DNA of 64,000 bases from positions 23,108,489-23,172,488 of the forward strand of contig NC_092572.1 in NCBI RefSeq assembly GCF_037975245.1, written 5' to 3'. Positions 1 through 12,900 of the stretch are shown in pieces. The notes under the pieces are model-generated. The model searched no databases, had not been told where the DNA came from, and saw nothing but the letters and a program-made list of their open reading frames with translations. Position numbers and translations under genes: made by a program. The stretch's first letter is position 1. The number at the start of each line of letters is the position of its first letter. This DNA comes from Apostichopus japonicus. Taxonomy: Eukaryota > Echinodermata > Holothuroidea > Aspidochirotida > Stichopodidae.

Positions 1-851
1 CATCTCTTTCGATATGTTACAAATTAGGATCTGGCTTTTTGTGTCTTGGATGTTGAAGAGTATGAATTGAAGTACATGTGGTGCAAATATTGAGGTACTT
101 TTTATCACTTAAGGCCTTCCAAGAGCAGCATTCGAAAATCATTACTATTAAGTATAAAGGTTTGTTTAAGAGACGAAAACTTCGGGATTTCATAACCAGA
201 AATCTACATGGACATGATACGGAAAACTGTAGTTGCCATGAATGGTCAACATGTCAGCTATCCACTGACGTGTAGCATTAAGCTAGTGAGAACTTCTCTA
301 AGAACTTACATTAGACACCATTTTTATAATTAAGTGTGTGAGTAAAGGGTATTTATATGGAGTATGCTACATTATAGAGAAACTCTTCCATAGCAATCAC
401 TTACTACATTTCAGTTTTGACATATACTTTATAATAACATTAAAACCTATGTGCTCTAAAAACATAAAACATTTATTCAGAAAAGCAAAGACTTGATTGG
501 GTTGTCTCTGCTCTCCTAACAAACAATAGGGTATCCAAGGGAGGACTAAAAAAATATCCTCACTCTCTCTTTCAACTACCCATACTCCAATTCTTCCTCT
601 CAAATGTTAACATACTTTTACAAATCATAGTTTAGAATGAGCTGTAAAGATATTGTTCTTATTCACTGTCATGATATTTTAATATATATAATTGTTTTTC
701 TGTAAATTCAGAACTCTTAAGTTTAATAATGTAATAATTTACTTCCTCCTCACATCTCTAAACCATGGCAACTTTCAAATGCAGTTGCAAAATATGAAGT
801 TATTGAACTACAAATATTACATGTGGCAAGAGTGAACCACAGTATTCTTAC

Positions 852-903
852 CTCACTATCTGGTTGATCTCCTTCAGGAGGAGCCGGTATATTCATTGCA
901 TAT
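852..903 (-). CDS. Exon 8: proline-rich, acidic tail exon
   Basis: 52 nt, entering in phase 2 and leaving in phase 0 (acceptor attctctatag, donor gtaaga). Encodes Q-Y-A-M-N-I-P-A-P-P-E-G-D-Q-P-D-S-E. Two related exons exist on the plus strand (22621-22675 and 24868-24910), sharing the P-x-P-P-E-x-x-D-Q core. The next exon would map left of base 1. Confidence 0.6.
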
Positions 904-3900
904 CTATAGAGAATAAGGAAAACATCGAATTGAGCTACATACAGCTAGATGAATGTGTCAATTACAACTGCATTTCAGTAGAAACTGATCATATTTCTCA
1001 CCTTAAATTGTTAACTTGTCCAAAATCTTTTATCAGTTGCTTTGGTCCTTCATTAATGTAAACTTTGTAAAGCCCAACCAAATTTTCCAACTTTGATGGT
1101 GAGGTATTGAATCGTTTTTTTATTTATTTTTTTTTTATTCTTCATACTCATATACATCATTATTTTTATAATAAATGAAATCTGTTGAATGTTTCATTAC
1201 ACAAACTGCACAAAATGCTGTGGTATGTCGCAGGAAAGTTGGAGAGAAAACCATCATCTACAATAAGGTCTTTGATTTTGAATGCATTAGAGACTGCTTG
1301 CTCTGAGAACAGCTGTAGCAGTGTAAGCATCAAAAACACAAGGGAAAATCAGATGTAAACCCACCCCCCCCCAACCCCCCTCAATAAATGAGCAAGAGTC
1401 ATAACTCTCATTTACCCAGTCAAGTGGTTCTATAGTCATAACTTTTATCAAGTTTAACATTGTATGTGCTGGCAAACATGATGGTAGCAACACAGAGTGG
1501 ACATATTTTAGGAAGAACATATGCTAGATATTACAGTAGATTTTCCACACAGCCCTACCATACAACAGAAAGCCTCCATTGTTTGTGTTTAACCTTTGTT
1601 TGAGACCAAACTTCAAAGAACTGAAGGCTTTCAGCACAAAGGCCTAACTACCTGTACACTTAATATTAATTAGCTCTTAAATAAACTTCAATTCCATTTA
1701 GTCATAATAAAATGAAAACAAACTTTTGAGGAGACTTAAACTGTTGTAATGTATAAGTCAACATAACACCACATAGGCACATAGTTAAAATGATAATGTC
1801 AACATAAAGAACTTGCCATATATTTGCTTGAATTTGTTGTTGTTTTCATCTTTTAAACTTCTCAAAAATCCATTCACAGCAACAACACAAGTGAACTACA
1901 CAATTATTCATTTAGTAGCATCTAATGAAATAGTAACAAACGTTTTTACTACCAAATTTCATCAGAGAACACAATAGATAGTTTTGAAAGGATCTTCAAG
2001 GTGGTCAATATTACACAGCTATTTCTCTTTGATTTAACTTGTAATAAATTGCATTTAAAACCCATTAAAGCCCTGGAACTACAAAACTAGCTCTTTTACA
2101 TACAGTATGTATAAGATGGGTCCCAATGATGAATAAACAGATGTTAATAATAGATCATATAAGAAAACTGCATAAGTTGCTTCTGATGATCTATATTTCT
2201 CAGCATTTTACCTTCTACAAAGAATTCTCAATGACTGTTAAGTCTTAATAGTACAATAGCAACTAACATAAAAGTATGACAAGGACATCAATATAATGTG
2301 TTCTGTTTTACAAGTTCAAAGAAGTATAAGTATTAGCATTATTAATTAAAACAGGAACCTGGCTGCAGAATTGATGGTATGTAATACACACATTATACTA
2401 TGAAGTCATACAACTGCCACATCAAAAGATTTTTTTTTCCATGAAAGACAAAAGTGCTTGTTGTTTTATCATAAAGTACATGATTTTATTAACATATCAC
2501 TATTTGCAGCAGCATGTGCAGTTCAAACTATTCAGTATTCTGTCAGTTTTACCAATGTTAAACATAATAATAAATTTCTGTAATTCTTGTCCATGTAAGC
2601 AGCTCGTCAACATCAAATTTGAGTTTTCAAATAGCATTCTTGACAATGCTGTGATACTGTAATATTACATATACTCATACAATGGAATGACTTTAATTCA
2701 TGGTAAGTAATAATCAATGGTCTTCTATTACCTACAAGTAGAAACATAACTTATAACAGAAAAAATGTTATAAATGTCTGGTTTAAACAAACAAAATTCA
2801 TAAAACTCATTACTGTACAACAAACTGCATTGCTGAGCAGCATAGTGAGACTTTTAGGTAACTAGATCCCTCCAGTTTATATGAATACTTTGATTAATTT
2901 TAAAATTAATCCATTTAATAAGGATTCAAACAGTAGTATATATCAGCAAAGAATGAGGTGTATATATTAGAAAGCCAGGAGGAAGTGGCCATAATGGTAA
3001 TACTCACTGTAAAGATTTGTCAGTGTATCCCTTTCTAGAGCAGAAAAAGAAAGGAATGAAATGAAGTTATCACAGACAGAGACACAAACATCTCAGCAGA
3101 TAAGTGATTTCAGTTACCAATGATGGTGCCAACCCCATCAAATCATTATCAAAAAATAGTTGGAATTGAAAAATATAACACATGCCTCCAAGACTGTTTA
3201 AACCAATCGATGTCAATTAGAAAGTTATTGCATACAAGTTTTCACATACAAACAACTTATCATATTTTCAGTTTTGTGACTCTTTTGGGCCAAGTTTGGA
3301 AGTCAGGCTAGGAATCACAAAATTAACTCAAGAGGCCCCTTTAAAGCAACTTTATGTAATTAGTGGACAATTTACAGTGAATTACACAATATGAGATTCC
3401 ATTGATCAAACTAATGCATCCTCCTTGATAACACCTAAAAGGAAATCTTGATGGGAACGTACAATTCAACCCAATTCTCAACATTTTGTGGTAAGACATT
3501 TTCATACTAGGATTAATCCCATGCAAATACCAGAAACCAAAAAATTGACAAAAAAATGTCCTTTATTCTTGAATCAATAATTATGTAGCCTAAATATGTC
3601 ATTGTGACATGTAATTTAACTATTAAAATAAGTAAAAATCAATCCTCGAAACTTTTGCATAAAAAAAAATGCTTACTAATATTGGACAAAATATGGATAG
3701 AGTGATCCGTAACTAAAAAGACCATTCTAAAATTAGTCTATTGTCAGAGTTTAATACTCCTTTCCAACTTCCATGTTGTAGTCCAAATACTGTTTATATA
3801 ACTTTTGCTGTTGAATAAAATGGCTTATTGTACCTTTCAAGCACCAGTTAAACATTACTTTGTAACTTTTCAGATTTAATGTGAGCACCACTGACCACAT

Positions 3901-6900
3901 ATTTTGTGATTTATTTTTCCAAGGTAAAGCAACCTATCCCAACTCCATCATGTTCTGAATTTCAGGCATATTATGTAATCAATGGCGGCTTACTGTGTAT
4001 TATGGTGAGGTCTTAGGAGACAATTTTCAAAGCGAGCGTATTCAGTCAAACAAGAAGCAGTTCACTTAAAAATCGAATATAAGGAAGTTTTTAGGTTAAA
4101 TAGTATCAATCATCTTTGATTCCTGCCTTTGTTATTTCTTAAATGTGTGCACCACTGACAAAATATGTTAGTAGAGCACTCCAAAACAATAGCCATGCTG
4201 GGTGAAATGTGATCTATACACTGGGTACACTGTGCAGTCTTATGTTTACATGGTTCTATAACTTTGATTTACAAACACTAGTTTCCAAGCATACAATTTA
4301 GTGTTTCAGAATATTATGAAAAAGTGAAATAATTTCATGGATATAACTGGTATTGCCTTTGTATGGAAAGTAAAACTAAAAGCTGAAACCATGCAACTTA
4401 CGATTTCTCAGCCCTCCGTGCTGTGGAAGTAAAAACAACAGAATAATTACACTTCGATGTGACAATTTATGGTGTTTGATTATTCTTGTTTATTCAATGT
4501 GACAATATGGCTCTTGTTCATTCCTGAGTCTATTCCATACCCTGTCACATCAACAGAAGCTTCAGCAAGTTTTAAAGGAAAAGAATTTGAATGTAATAAT
4601 GTTAGCAAAGCCACAAGATAATAAACATCAAGATTATGGTCTGACTTGATAATTCAACTTGATTATTACACTCCCCGTTTGGCTGTAACCACCAGTCTGC
4701 TATTTTGAATTGTTGTATTTTGCTATTTTGAATTGTCTACACAGAAATGTATGTATACACCTATTAGTTTATTGATAATTCCCTCAACTATATTACACAT
4801 CCTGAAATATCCACTGCGACCAACCGTAGACAATGCAAGTGAACAAAGTAAAGATAATAAGTTCAGAAGAAATAGTTAACGATATTCCATTTGATTGAAA
4901 CATTGATGAGCAATGCATTACAGGCCTTTCACTAAGCAAATGTCAGCAACTTAGATATAACTTAACAAATATAAGGACAAACCTCTTAGATAAACAACAA
5001 GAAGTACTATGCCAATAACAAGTACAATGAAAACTGCTGGAATAGCCACGATGAGAGCAACTCTTGTTGTTGAAGGAGGTTGATCAACTGTGTACAAGAA
5101 AATACATAATATTCAATGTCTTACTGATACCGTACAAAATAACATTAATGTAAAGTTAACATGTGATTGATAGCCTTGATTCTCGCTCAATATCATCAAA
5201 ACAATAAATGTAATGCATGAGATCTTTCTAAAGTACAAGCTAACATAAAGCACATAAAGTCAAATTATGAATGAAACTATAAAATGACATACAAATTCAA
5301 GGTACTCAATAACTTCTGTTTCTTTTACATCTTTACACCTTTTACATCATGTCAGCATTCACAAGTTCTGATGTCAGTTTCAAAATAAATTAATTGTAAA
5401 AAATAAGAACACACTGTAGACCCAGAATAGCTGAACTGAAGTCTGAGGCCAACAGGGCAAATGCAGAAAACACTATATGAGTCTTGTCATCTCTATAAAC
5501 AGACTGGGTTGAAAAGCTTAAACCAACTTCTCAGTTGTCTAAATACAACAAGATTGGTTAAAACTTCAAGTTGATCAACCAGTTGTGCTTATGCTTCTGT
5601 TACTGCCAATTATCCAATTTGCTAACAAAGCAAATATACAAACAGATGTACCCCAACAAATCAGTAATCCAACATTCTTGCTTCTCACATATTTGCTCAA
5701 ATTTAATTGATTTTAAACTGTCCACACTAGTGTTCGACCGATTGTATGACAATCGGCCGATTACCGATTACCGATTATTTCAAAATTTTCATGGAACTGG
5801 CCTAATGTAGGATTTAGTGTTATGCATGATTACCAACTTCTAGGCCAATACAATCAAAGATGTAAATGAACGACTTAACTTTTCACAGTAAAGATTAATG
5901 GAGCAAGTGAAGAACACTGTTATACATACATAGGGCGATGTACGGTTATAGCGAGGAGTCGCAATATTGCAATCCCGCCACAACACAGTATTGTACAGAC
6001 TACAGAAGGGGGAAAAATAGTAGCCATTGGCTCCGAAATGAAAAACGAAAAAGTTAGGGACAGCTTTTACAACTGCTATTAGAACCATTATCAGTGTTGA
6101 AACTCCAACGTAACTAGAGTAAAAAGTTTATCGCACGTAAATAAAATATTCGTTATTTCGTTAGCTGATATTGAAATATAATTTGATATGAAAAATAATG
6201 TGCAGGCCTATGACTAGTAAGAGTAAGTTGGCCTGACGTTTCGATCCTAGCAGGATCGAAATGTAACGCCACATTACTTAAAACATATTCTTACACAGGC
6301 TTTTTAGTGGATAAGCAGTTTGCTAACAATTTTATTTTATTATCAAAAATCAAACAATCCCGAACGTTTGCTTCAAGTTTTCAATGATTACAATCTGCGC
6401 GGTAAAATTTCCGATCGAACGAACGTTGTTTCAAACGATCTTACACAGTAAGTCAATGGCGCCTCTCCATTGACTTAACTACATGTGGGAGAATTCGCAC
6501 ACTAAAGTCCCATTGACTTTGTCGCGGCGTGTCACTGGAAATCAGGCTTGCTTTTAGTTGGTTGCGGTAAGGAGTTTGGTTACTGTTAGCAACTTAGCAC
6601 ATATGGTACATTCGGCATTGGAAAAAAGTTGCTTCGGGTTTTTCGCAAAAATATGCGTAAGAATGTTTGCCTAATCACAAAATAATGTAATGCAGTAGAA
6701 CTACTGAGAACTGTCGCCAAACGTGTTTAGGGATTTTTAGTAGTATTTGGAGCCTTGATTTCATCATTTTATCATGTCATTTGTAAAATCTTGGGCGCAT
6801 TTTCAAACTTAACAGTTCTGAAGCTCAACCGTTCTTCAGCCAGACTAGCCTAATGTACGTAGATCTCACAATGAACAAAGTCTAATGTTACTGTCTTCAC

Positions 6901-9900
6901 TTTCCAGTTTTCACCTACGGTGAAATGGCCAAAGTGTAAAAAAGTATATTGATTTGGTGTTTTTATTTAGTATAGACAATTAATCTTTCTTATCAATCGT
7001 TTAACATGATGACAGGTGGTTTTGTTAGATGTAACAATCGAAGCAAAAAAATATATGTCGTCCCCCTAAGCTTATCGCGGGTATACTGTATGTTGTTACG
7101 CGGGTATACTGCATAATGTTAACTGCCATAACTGGATAGTGCATCGAACAGCATTTGTACAAACTCGCGTGAGGGACTTGTGGTACCGTTACACGGTAGA
7201 TTAGCGCACCTTCCCCGGCTATGAATAGCATTGAATCAAAAGATCAAAATTTTTCTCCTGTTGTGGTTGTGGTGTATCAAAAGCGCGGAAAAATACAATC
7301 CTTTATGTGGAACGTAATAATCAGTTCCAAATAATCGGTAGCGCAATGGATTTTGCCGATGCCGATTATTTACCGATTGTCTGATAATCGGCCCGATGCC
7401 GATTGTCTAACCGATTATCGGTCGAACACTAGTCCACACTAGAGCTTTTGTTTATCAAATCACTTTTCGGAAGCAATTGTCTCTTATCACAAATGCACTG
7501 TCCTCGAACAACACATATAAAAAATCATCAATCGGTTCTTTAGCATTTTAAACAAGCTATTGTTATGTTGTTTTATGCTAAAAGTATTGCAAATTTTCCT
7601 TACCATGAAATGGTTCCAGTTTCATTTCTTCTGATGTATCTGTTCCTACATCATTAGATGCACTACATGAAACTATTGCTGGATCGGTTGACGGTAGAAA
7701 CACTTCCATCGCTTCTCGATAGAGGGAGTTATTCACCCATATTTTATAACCACTCACTACTGGATTTGCGTCACAGGCACAAATGACTCGAAACTGATTG
7801 CTTGTTTCATTGGTAACCAGTATGCTACAAGAAGGTGCATCTGTGAACAAATTAAAAAGCCATTAATTACTGAACACATAAAACACAACATTACAGACAT
7901 GATGGTGCTCGTGTAGCAGAATGATAGCACCAGCACTTGAACAACATGCAAGTATGAGTACAAGGATCTAAGGAGTATGAGTACTTGCTATTAATAAATA
8001 CATATTCTAGATTACAAAATACACAGAGTAACAGTAAAAATCAACAAAGGCTAATATGCTAGAATATGAGTGCCAGTATGCAACTCACTAAAAGTCTGCG
8101 GTAAAATCATTTGTTTCTCTCCAATATAGCAATTACATATATATTATAATAATATTAATACAACTAGAAGTACAAGTACAACTGTGATTACAAGGCTATA
8201 AGGAGTATGGGTACTCAATATTATACGGTACTTATTCTAGATTCCAAAATACCCAGAGTCCTAGTACAAATCTACAAGTACAGGTTACTATGCTAGAATA
8301 TGAGTGCCAGTATGTGACTCACTAAAAGTCTCAGGTAAAGTCATTTGTTTCTTTCCAATATAGAATTACTTTTTATAATAATTTAAATACAACTAGAAGT
8401 ACAAGTACAACTGTGAGTACAAGGCTGTAAGTCCCAAGTCCAAAAGTTTCATTGTCACATGAAGCTTTTATTGGTTTATTACTTTCCCAGCCAAGCCTTT
8501 GATCATGATGATATGTGATACTTCTGTTTGCAATTAACTATATTATGACATGAATATAAATCTTAACAAAGTTAACACCTAGTACAAATGTCCATGCACT
8601 GGCAATATACATCATCAGCATGGTCTGGATTGAAGTTCCAATTATTCTTTAATTTCTCTTATAATTACTATTTACTCATGCTAAACAGCTGACAATGATA
8701 CTAGTATGAACTAGCTAGCTTGAAATTATGTCCACTGGTATCACATGTCAGTATATCAAACTGGTCTGTAGTTTTATGTACTTGTTAACTTATTCTCTCA
8801 TCTATTTTATGTAGTTGTAAACTTATTATCACTTTTACACTCGCAACACTCAAAACCAATGTGAACTGTAAGTGTTTGTTCTGTCACTGGTAAAGTAGAG
8901 TTTTATATTTGGTTTGCAGTTGAATCTACTTGATAGTATTCCCATATTTAGTATTAGGTAGTACTTACACATGACATTTATACTAACAGTAGCCTGTTGG
9001 CTTGGTATGACCTCCTGTCCACTGGTAATACATGACAATGTTTCATCATCTTTGTTTGGTATGTAATTTATCATACTGCTGATTATTCTCTCATCTTCTC
9101 TCGACATATCTGTAGTCACCCCTGCAGTCTTCTCCTCTCCATTTACCTGCCAACTCAATGAGACTGATGGTTTCCCTTCTGCAGCGACACACTGGATCTG
9201 AACTTCCTCGGTAAATACAACATCAATGGATTCATTCAGCTTAACCCCATCTTTCTTTAACATCAACTGTGGAGGAACTGAGGGAAAGGAATAAGGAATA
9301 TTAACAACTTCAAAAATGTGCATGAACTAATAATATATGCAAACATAGAAATAACTCTTAGAATTCAAAAATTAACTACTAATACCCATGCAATATCTCA
9401 CACAAATACCATCAGACAACTGCATCTCGATATATGTACATTTATAAATAATATTAAACAGTCAATGATATAAGGAAAGGTTCTGTAATCATTTTGAAAA
9501 CCAGATACAATTCTGGAATGGATATTCCAGAGACAGGCAATGTATCACTCATCTAAAAGAGAACAAAATATTCTACTTTGTTAGTTCAAGCCCTTCATCT
9601 TGACATCTTTCCCATAACTCACAATGTGGTTTTGATGAGGTTAACGCTCCCTTCCTCCAGGAAGTGGATTAAATTTGGCAGTCGGTGATGTCATCACATC
9701 ATATGCTTCATTTTCTTCTTTTAATTTTCATTCATTTTCTTCAATTGCTTCATTTTCCTCCTTAAATCTTTTTTTGAGTAATGTGTTATGTACTGACCAG
9801 TTATAACTACATGTCATAGGATATGTACCGACCAGTTATACAAATAATGTGTTATGTACTGCCCAGTTATACAAGTAATATGTTATGTACTGACCAGTTT

Positions 9901-12900
9901 TACAAATAATGTGTTATGTACTGACCAGTTATACAAGTAATATGTTATGTACTGACCAGTTATACAAGTAATGTGTTATGTATTGACCAGTTTTACAAAT
10001 AATGTGTTATGTACTGACCAGTTATACAAGTAATATGTTATGTACTGACCAGTTATACAAGTAATATGTTATGTACTGACCAGTTATACAAGTAATATGT
10101 TATGTACTGACCAGTTATGCAAGTAATATGTTATGTACTGACCAGTTATACAAGTAATAAGTTATGTACTGACCAGTTATACAAGTAATGTGTTACTGTA
10201 TGTACTGACCAGTTACAACTACATGTCATAGGATATGTACTGACCAGTTAAACAAGTAATATGTTATATACTGACCAGTTATACAAGTAATGTGTTATGT
10301 ACTAACCAGTTATAAATTATTCTATGTACTGACCAGTTATACAAGTAATGTTTTATGTACTGACCAGTTATAGAAGTAATATGTTATGTACTGACAAGTT
10401 ATACAAGCAATGTGTTATGTACTGACCAGTTATACAATGTACTGACCAGTTATAAAAGTTAAGTGTTACAGTATGTACTGACCAGTTATAAATACAAGTA
10501 ATATTATGTTATGTTCTGACTAGTTACATCTGGACTCTATTGATCTCTTCATGCTAACATTGAGCCAGAGGTAGCTTACATACCAGAATTGACATTACGC
10601 CAACAACAGTGGTTAATTATGTATGTATGTATGTATGTATTTAGATCCTCCCGCAAGCAGGAACACGCGAAGCCGCCTCATTGGCTTATCAAAGCCGCAA
10701 GCTGACCGAAGTCAGTCTCTTACATTCATATTTTACAACCATGATTATAAATTGTTAGTTGTCAACAACTCTGTAACTGGACGACATACATTAATCTGGG
10801 AGTGACTCGAACCGGGAACCTTATGATTGAAAGGCAATTAACCATGACATAGGCCTTGTTCTGAGGAACCTATACAATGGATCCTGGCAGGACTAGAAGT
10901 GATAAGATGAAATCGGTCTTACTTTCTACTATGAGGTTTCCAATGACTATGTCATTGCCTTGTTCTTGGCAAGAGTATTGGCCTTCAGTTTCTTCATCTG
11001 CTGATATTACCTCCAGAGTCATTGTAACGGTATTGTCGGGATTGGTTATCGTCGTAACAGTGTATTTCTGCTTATCGTTAGGCTGATCTCTTTGCACAAT
11101 AATACTGCCACCACTTGACTGTCCTCTTCTTAGAAATGACCACGTGGTGAAGTCTACTTCTGCCACAATGCATTCAAAACAGGCAGAAGTATTGATCTCG
11201 ACCACTTCACGTACAGTCTCTGTTGAATAAATTTAATAAATTGTAATAAGAACAAATTACAACCCATTTTGTTTATGGCAGGACTTATTAGAAGCCGTCT
11301 TGGATATTTTGGTTGTAATATGTTGCTGTGTAGAGTTTGCCTTATAAACTGCATCACCTTCTAATAAAATCTCCAGACATTCCCTAAATAAATAGAGGGC
11401 GCTGTGATATTGGTTCTGAGAAACTTGAAAAGCTGCAGTCTCTGAAATCACGTGAGAACTCCTTGGAGGAATCTCTGACGGAAAATTCATAATAATTTGT
11501 TTCTATTTTTGTGTGTTATATACTGTAGATAATCCATTGCTTCTTGTTTTCTTTAATTCTTGTCTAAACCAGGTTTTGAGGTCAGTTTCTTCAACTGATA
11601 TAGTAAACCAAATTACATAATGGATCTATGTGTGTAGACATGAATATGGAAATTATAACATCAAATGTACCCTGCCAACATATTATGGCATATTTCTATT
11701 TCACTGAGACCTTTGAAGGAAATTCAATGAGATTAACATGAACAATATATAATAATTAAATGGAATTTATATATTTTAAGTTCTTTCACATGTTTAAATA
11801 CATACAAAGAAAAAAACACTACGTCATACTCATATCTCAACTAAATTTCTTCAACTTTTCAATTGCGTCACACACACACACTAAAATGGGTCAATCCATG
11901 CCAAATCAACAGTAGCCTCCACGTCCAATTAGGGCCAGAAGTGAGATTTCTTAAGGTTGAGGGCGCTGTTTGTAAAACGTACCACCCCCTTGACTTTATT
12001 TTGGCACTTTTCCCGTACAACTACCACTGGACAAGGATCCTATGCAAATTAAAACTCAAATATGCCTTTGCTTGTGAATATAAAGCACACTCAAAGTAGG
12101 GCCAGAAAAGGCCCCTATCTCATTTTCTGCCAAATTACTTGTTACAAAACATTGACACCGTCAATTTTGCGCAAAATTAGCTAAATTCCAAGACTGGTCA
12201 TATGTCTTCCACAATATCTGCAATATCAGACATAAAATACTTTACATTTATTCAAAAGATGCCTCCAAACTTGACACAAATTTAGGGCTCTTAAAATGCA
12301 ATCTGGGTTTTGCTTGCTAGGCGATGTCGTATCCTAGCAACCAAAAAGTTTTCAAAAGTTTTTTTGCCCAATTTCATCCTTTGAGACATGTGGCAAGACA
12401 CCATATCAATTTCAGGCGATTCTCGCGAGGGTCGACGTGGAATTGACCAAAAAATCTGTTGATTTCGCATGGATTGACCCAAATGTAACTTTCACAAAGT
12501 ACCAGATGTTTGGCTCACTTTGCTACTTCCATGGCTGGATATAAATATGCTTAAAAGTATGATTTTGGAAGCTTGCATTTCATTTTCCACTTTGAGAGAA
12601 AACAAATTGGTTAACACTCTTATGCTGACACCTTACCCTGACATTACTTGAATTTTCTCTTTTATTACTAATTTCTAAGTTAAGTTTTAGAAACCATTTC
12701 TGTTTTTGCTTTATGTGCTGAAAATCTATGAATTTGTAGTACTCTATAGCTGTGATTGAATCTCCAGGTAGAAGGAAATGAGTATTAAATGTACATGAAA
12801 ACTGTGGTTAAATTTCACATTACAGACAGTATCTCGTAATACCACCAGAGCATCACTTACCTACGGAATACGACTCTGTTACCAATAGCAACAGCACCAA

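Larger units (their letters stand above)
1..8137. repeat. Left arm of a large inverted duplication
   Basis: Sequence of this stretch reappears in reverse complement at about 17193-23650. Matching landmarks are exon pairs 7604-7840/17483-17719, 4983-5087/18565-18669, 4402-4420/19222-19240 and 852-903/22621-22675, plus long intron stretches. These include a poly-C tract at about 1363-1380 matched by a longer poly-G at about 22227-22246. Homology stops near 8137/17193. The left arm is longer mainly because of a 1.7 kb hAT-like insertion. It continues to the window edge. Confidence 0.85.

Noticed and set aside
5840-6088. 82-codon minus-strand frame
   Set aside because: Lies inside the 1.7 kb non-autonomous hAT-like element and resembles no transposase motif.
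9778-10528. Regular repeats that could suggest a CRISPR array
   Set aside because: Units are head to tail with no unique spacers, and the context is a eukaryotic intron; it is a minisatellite.
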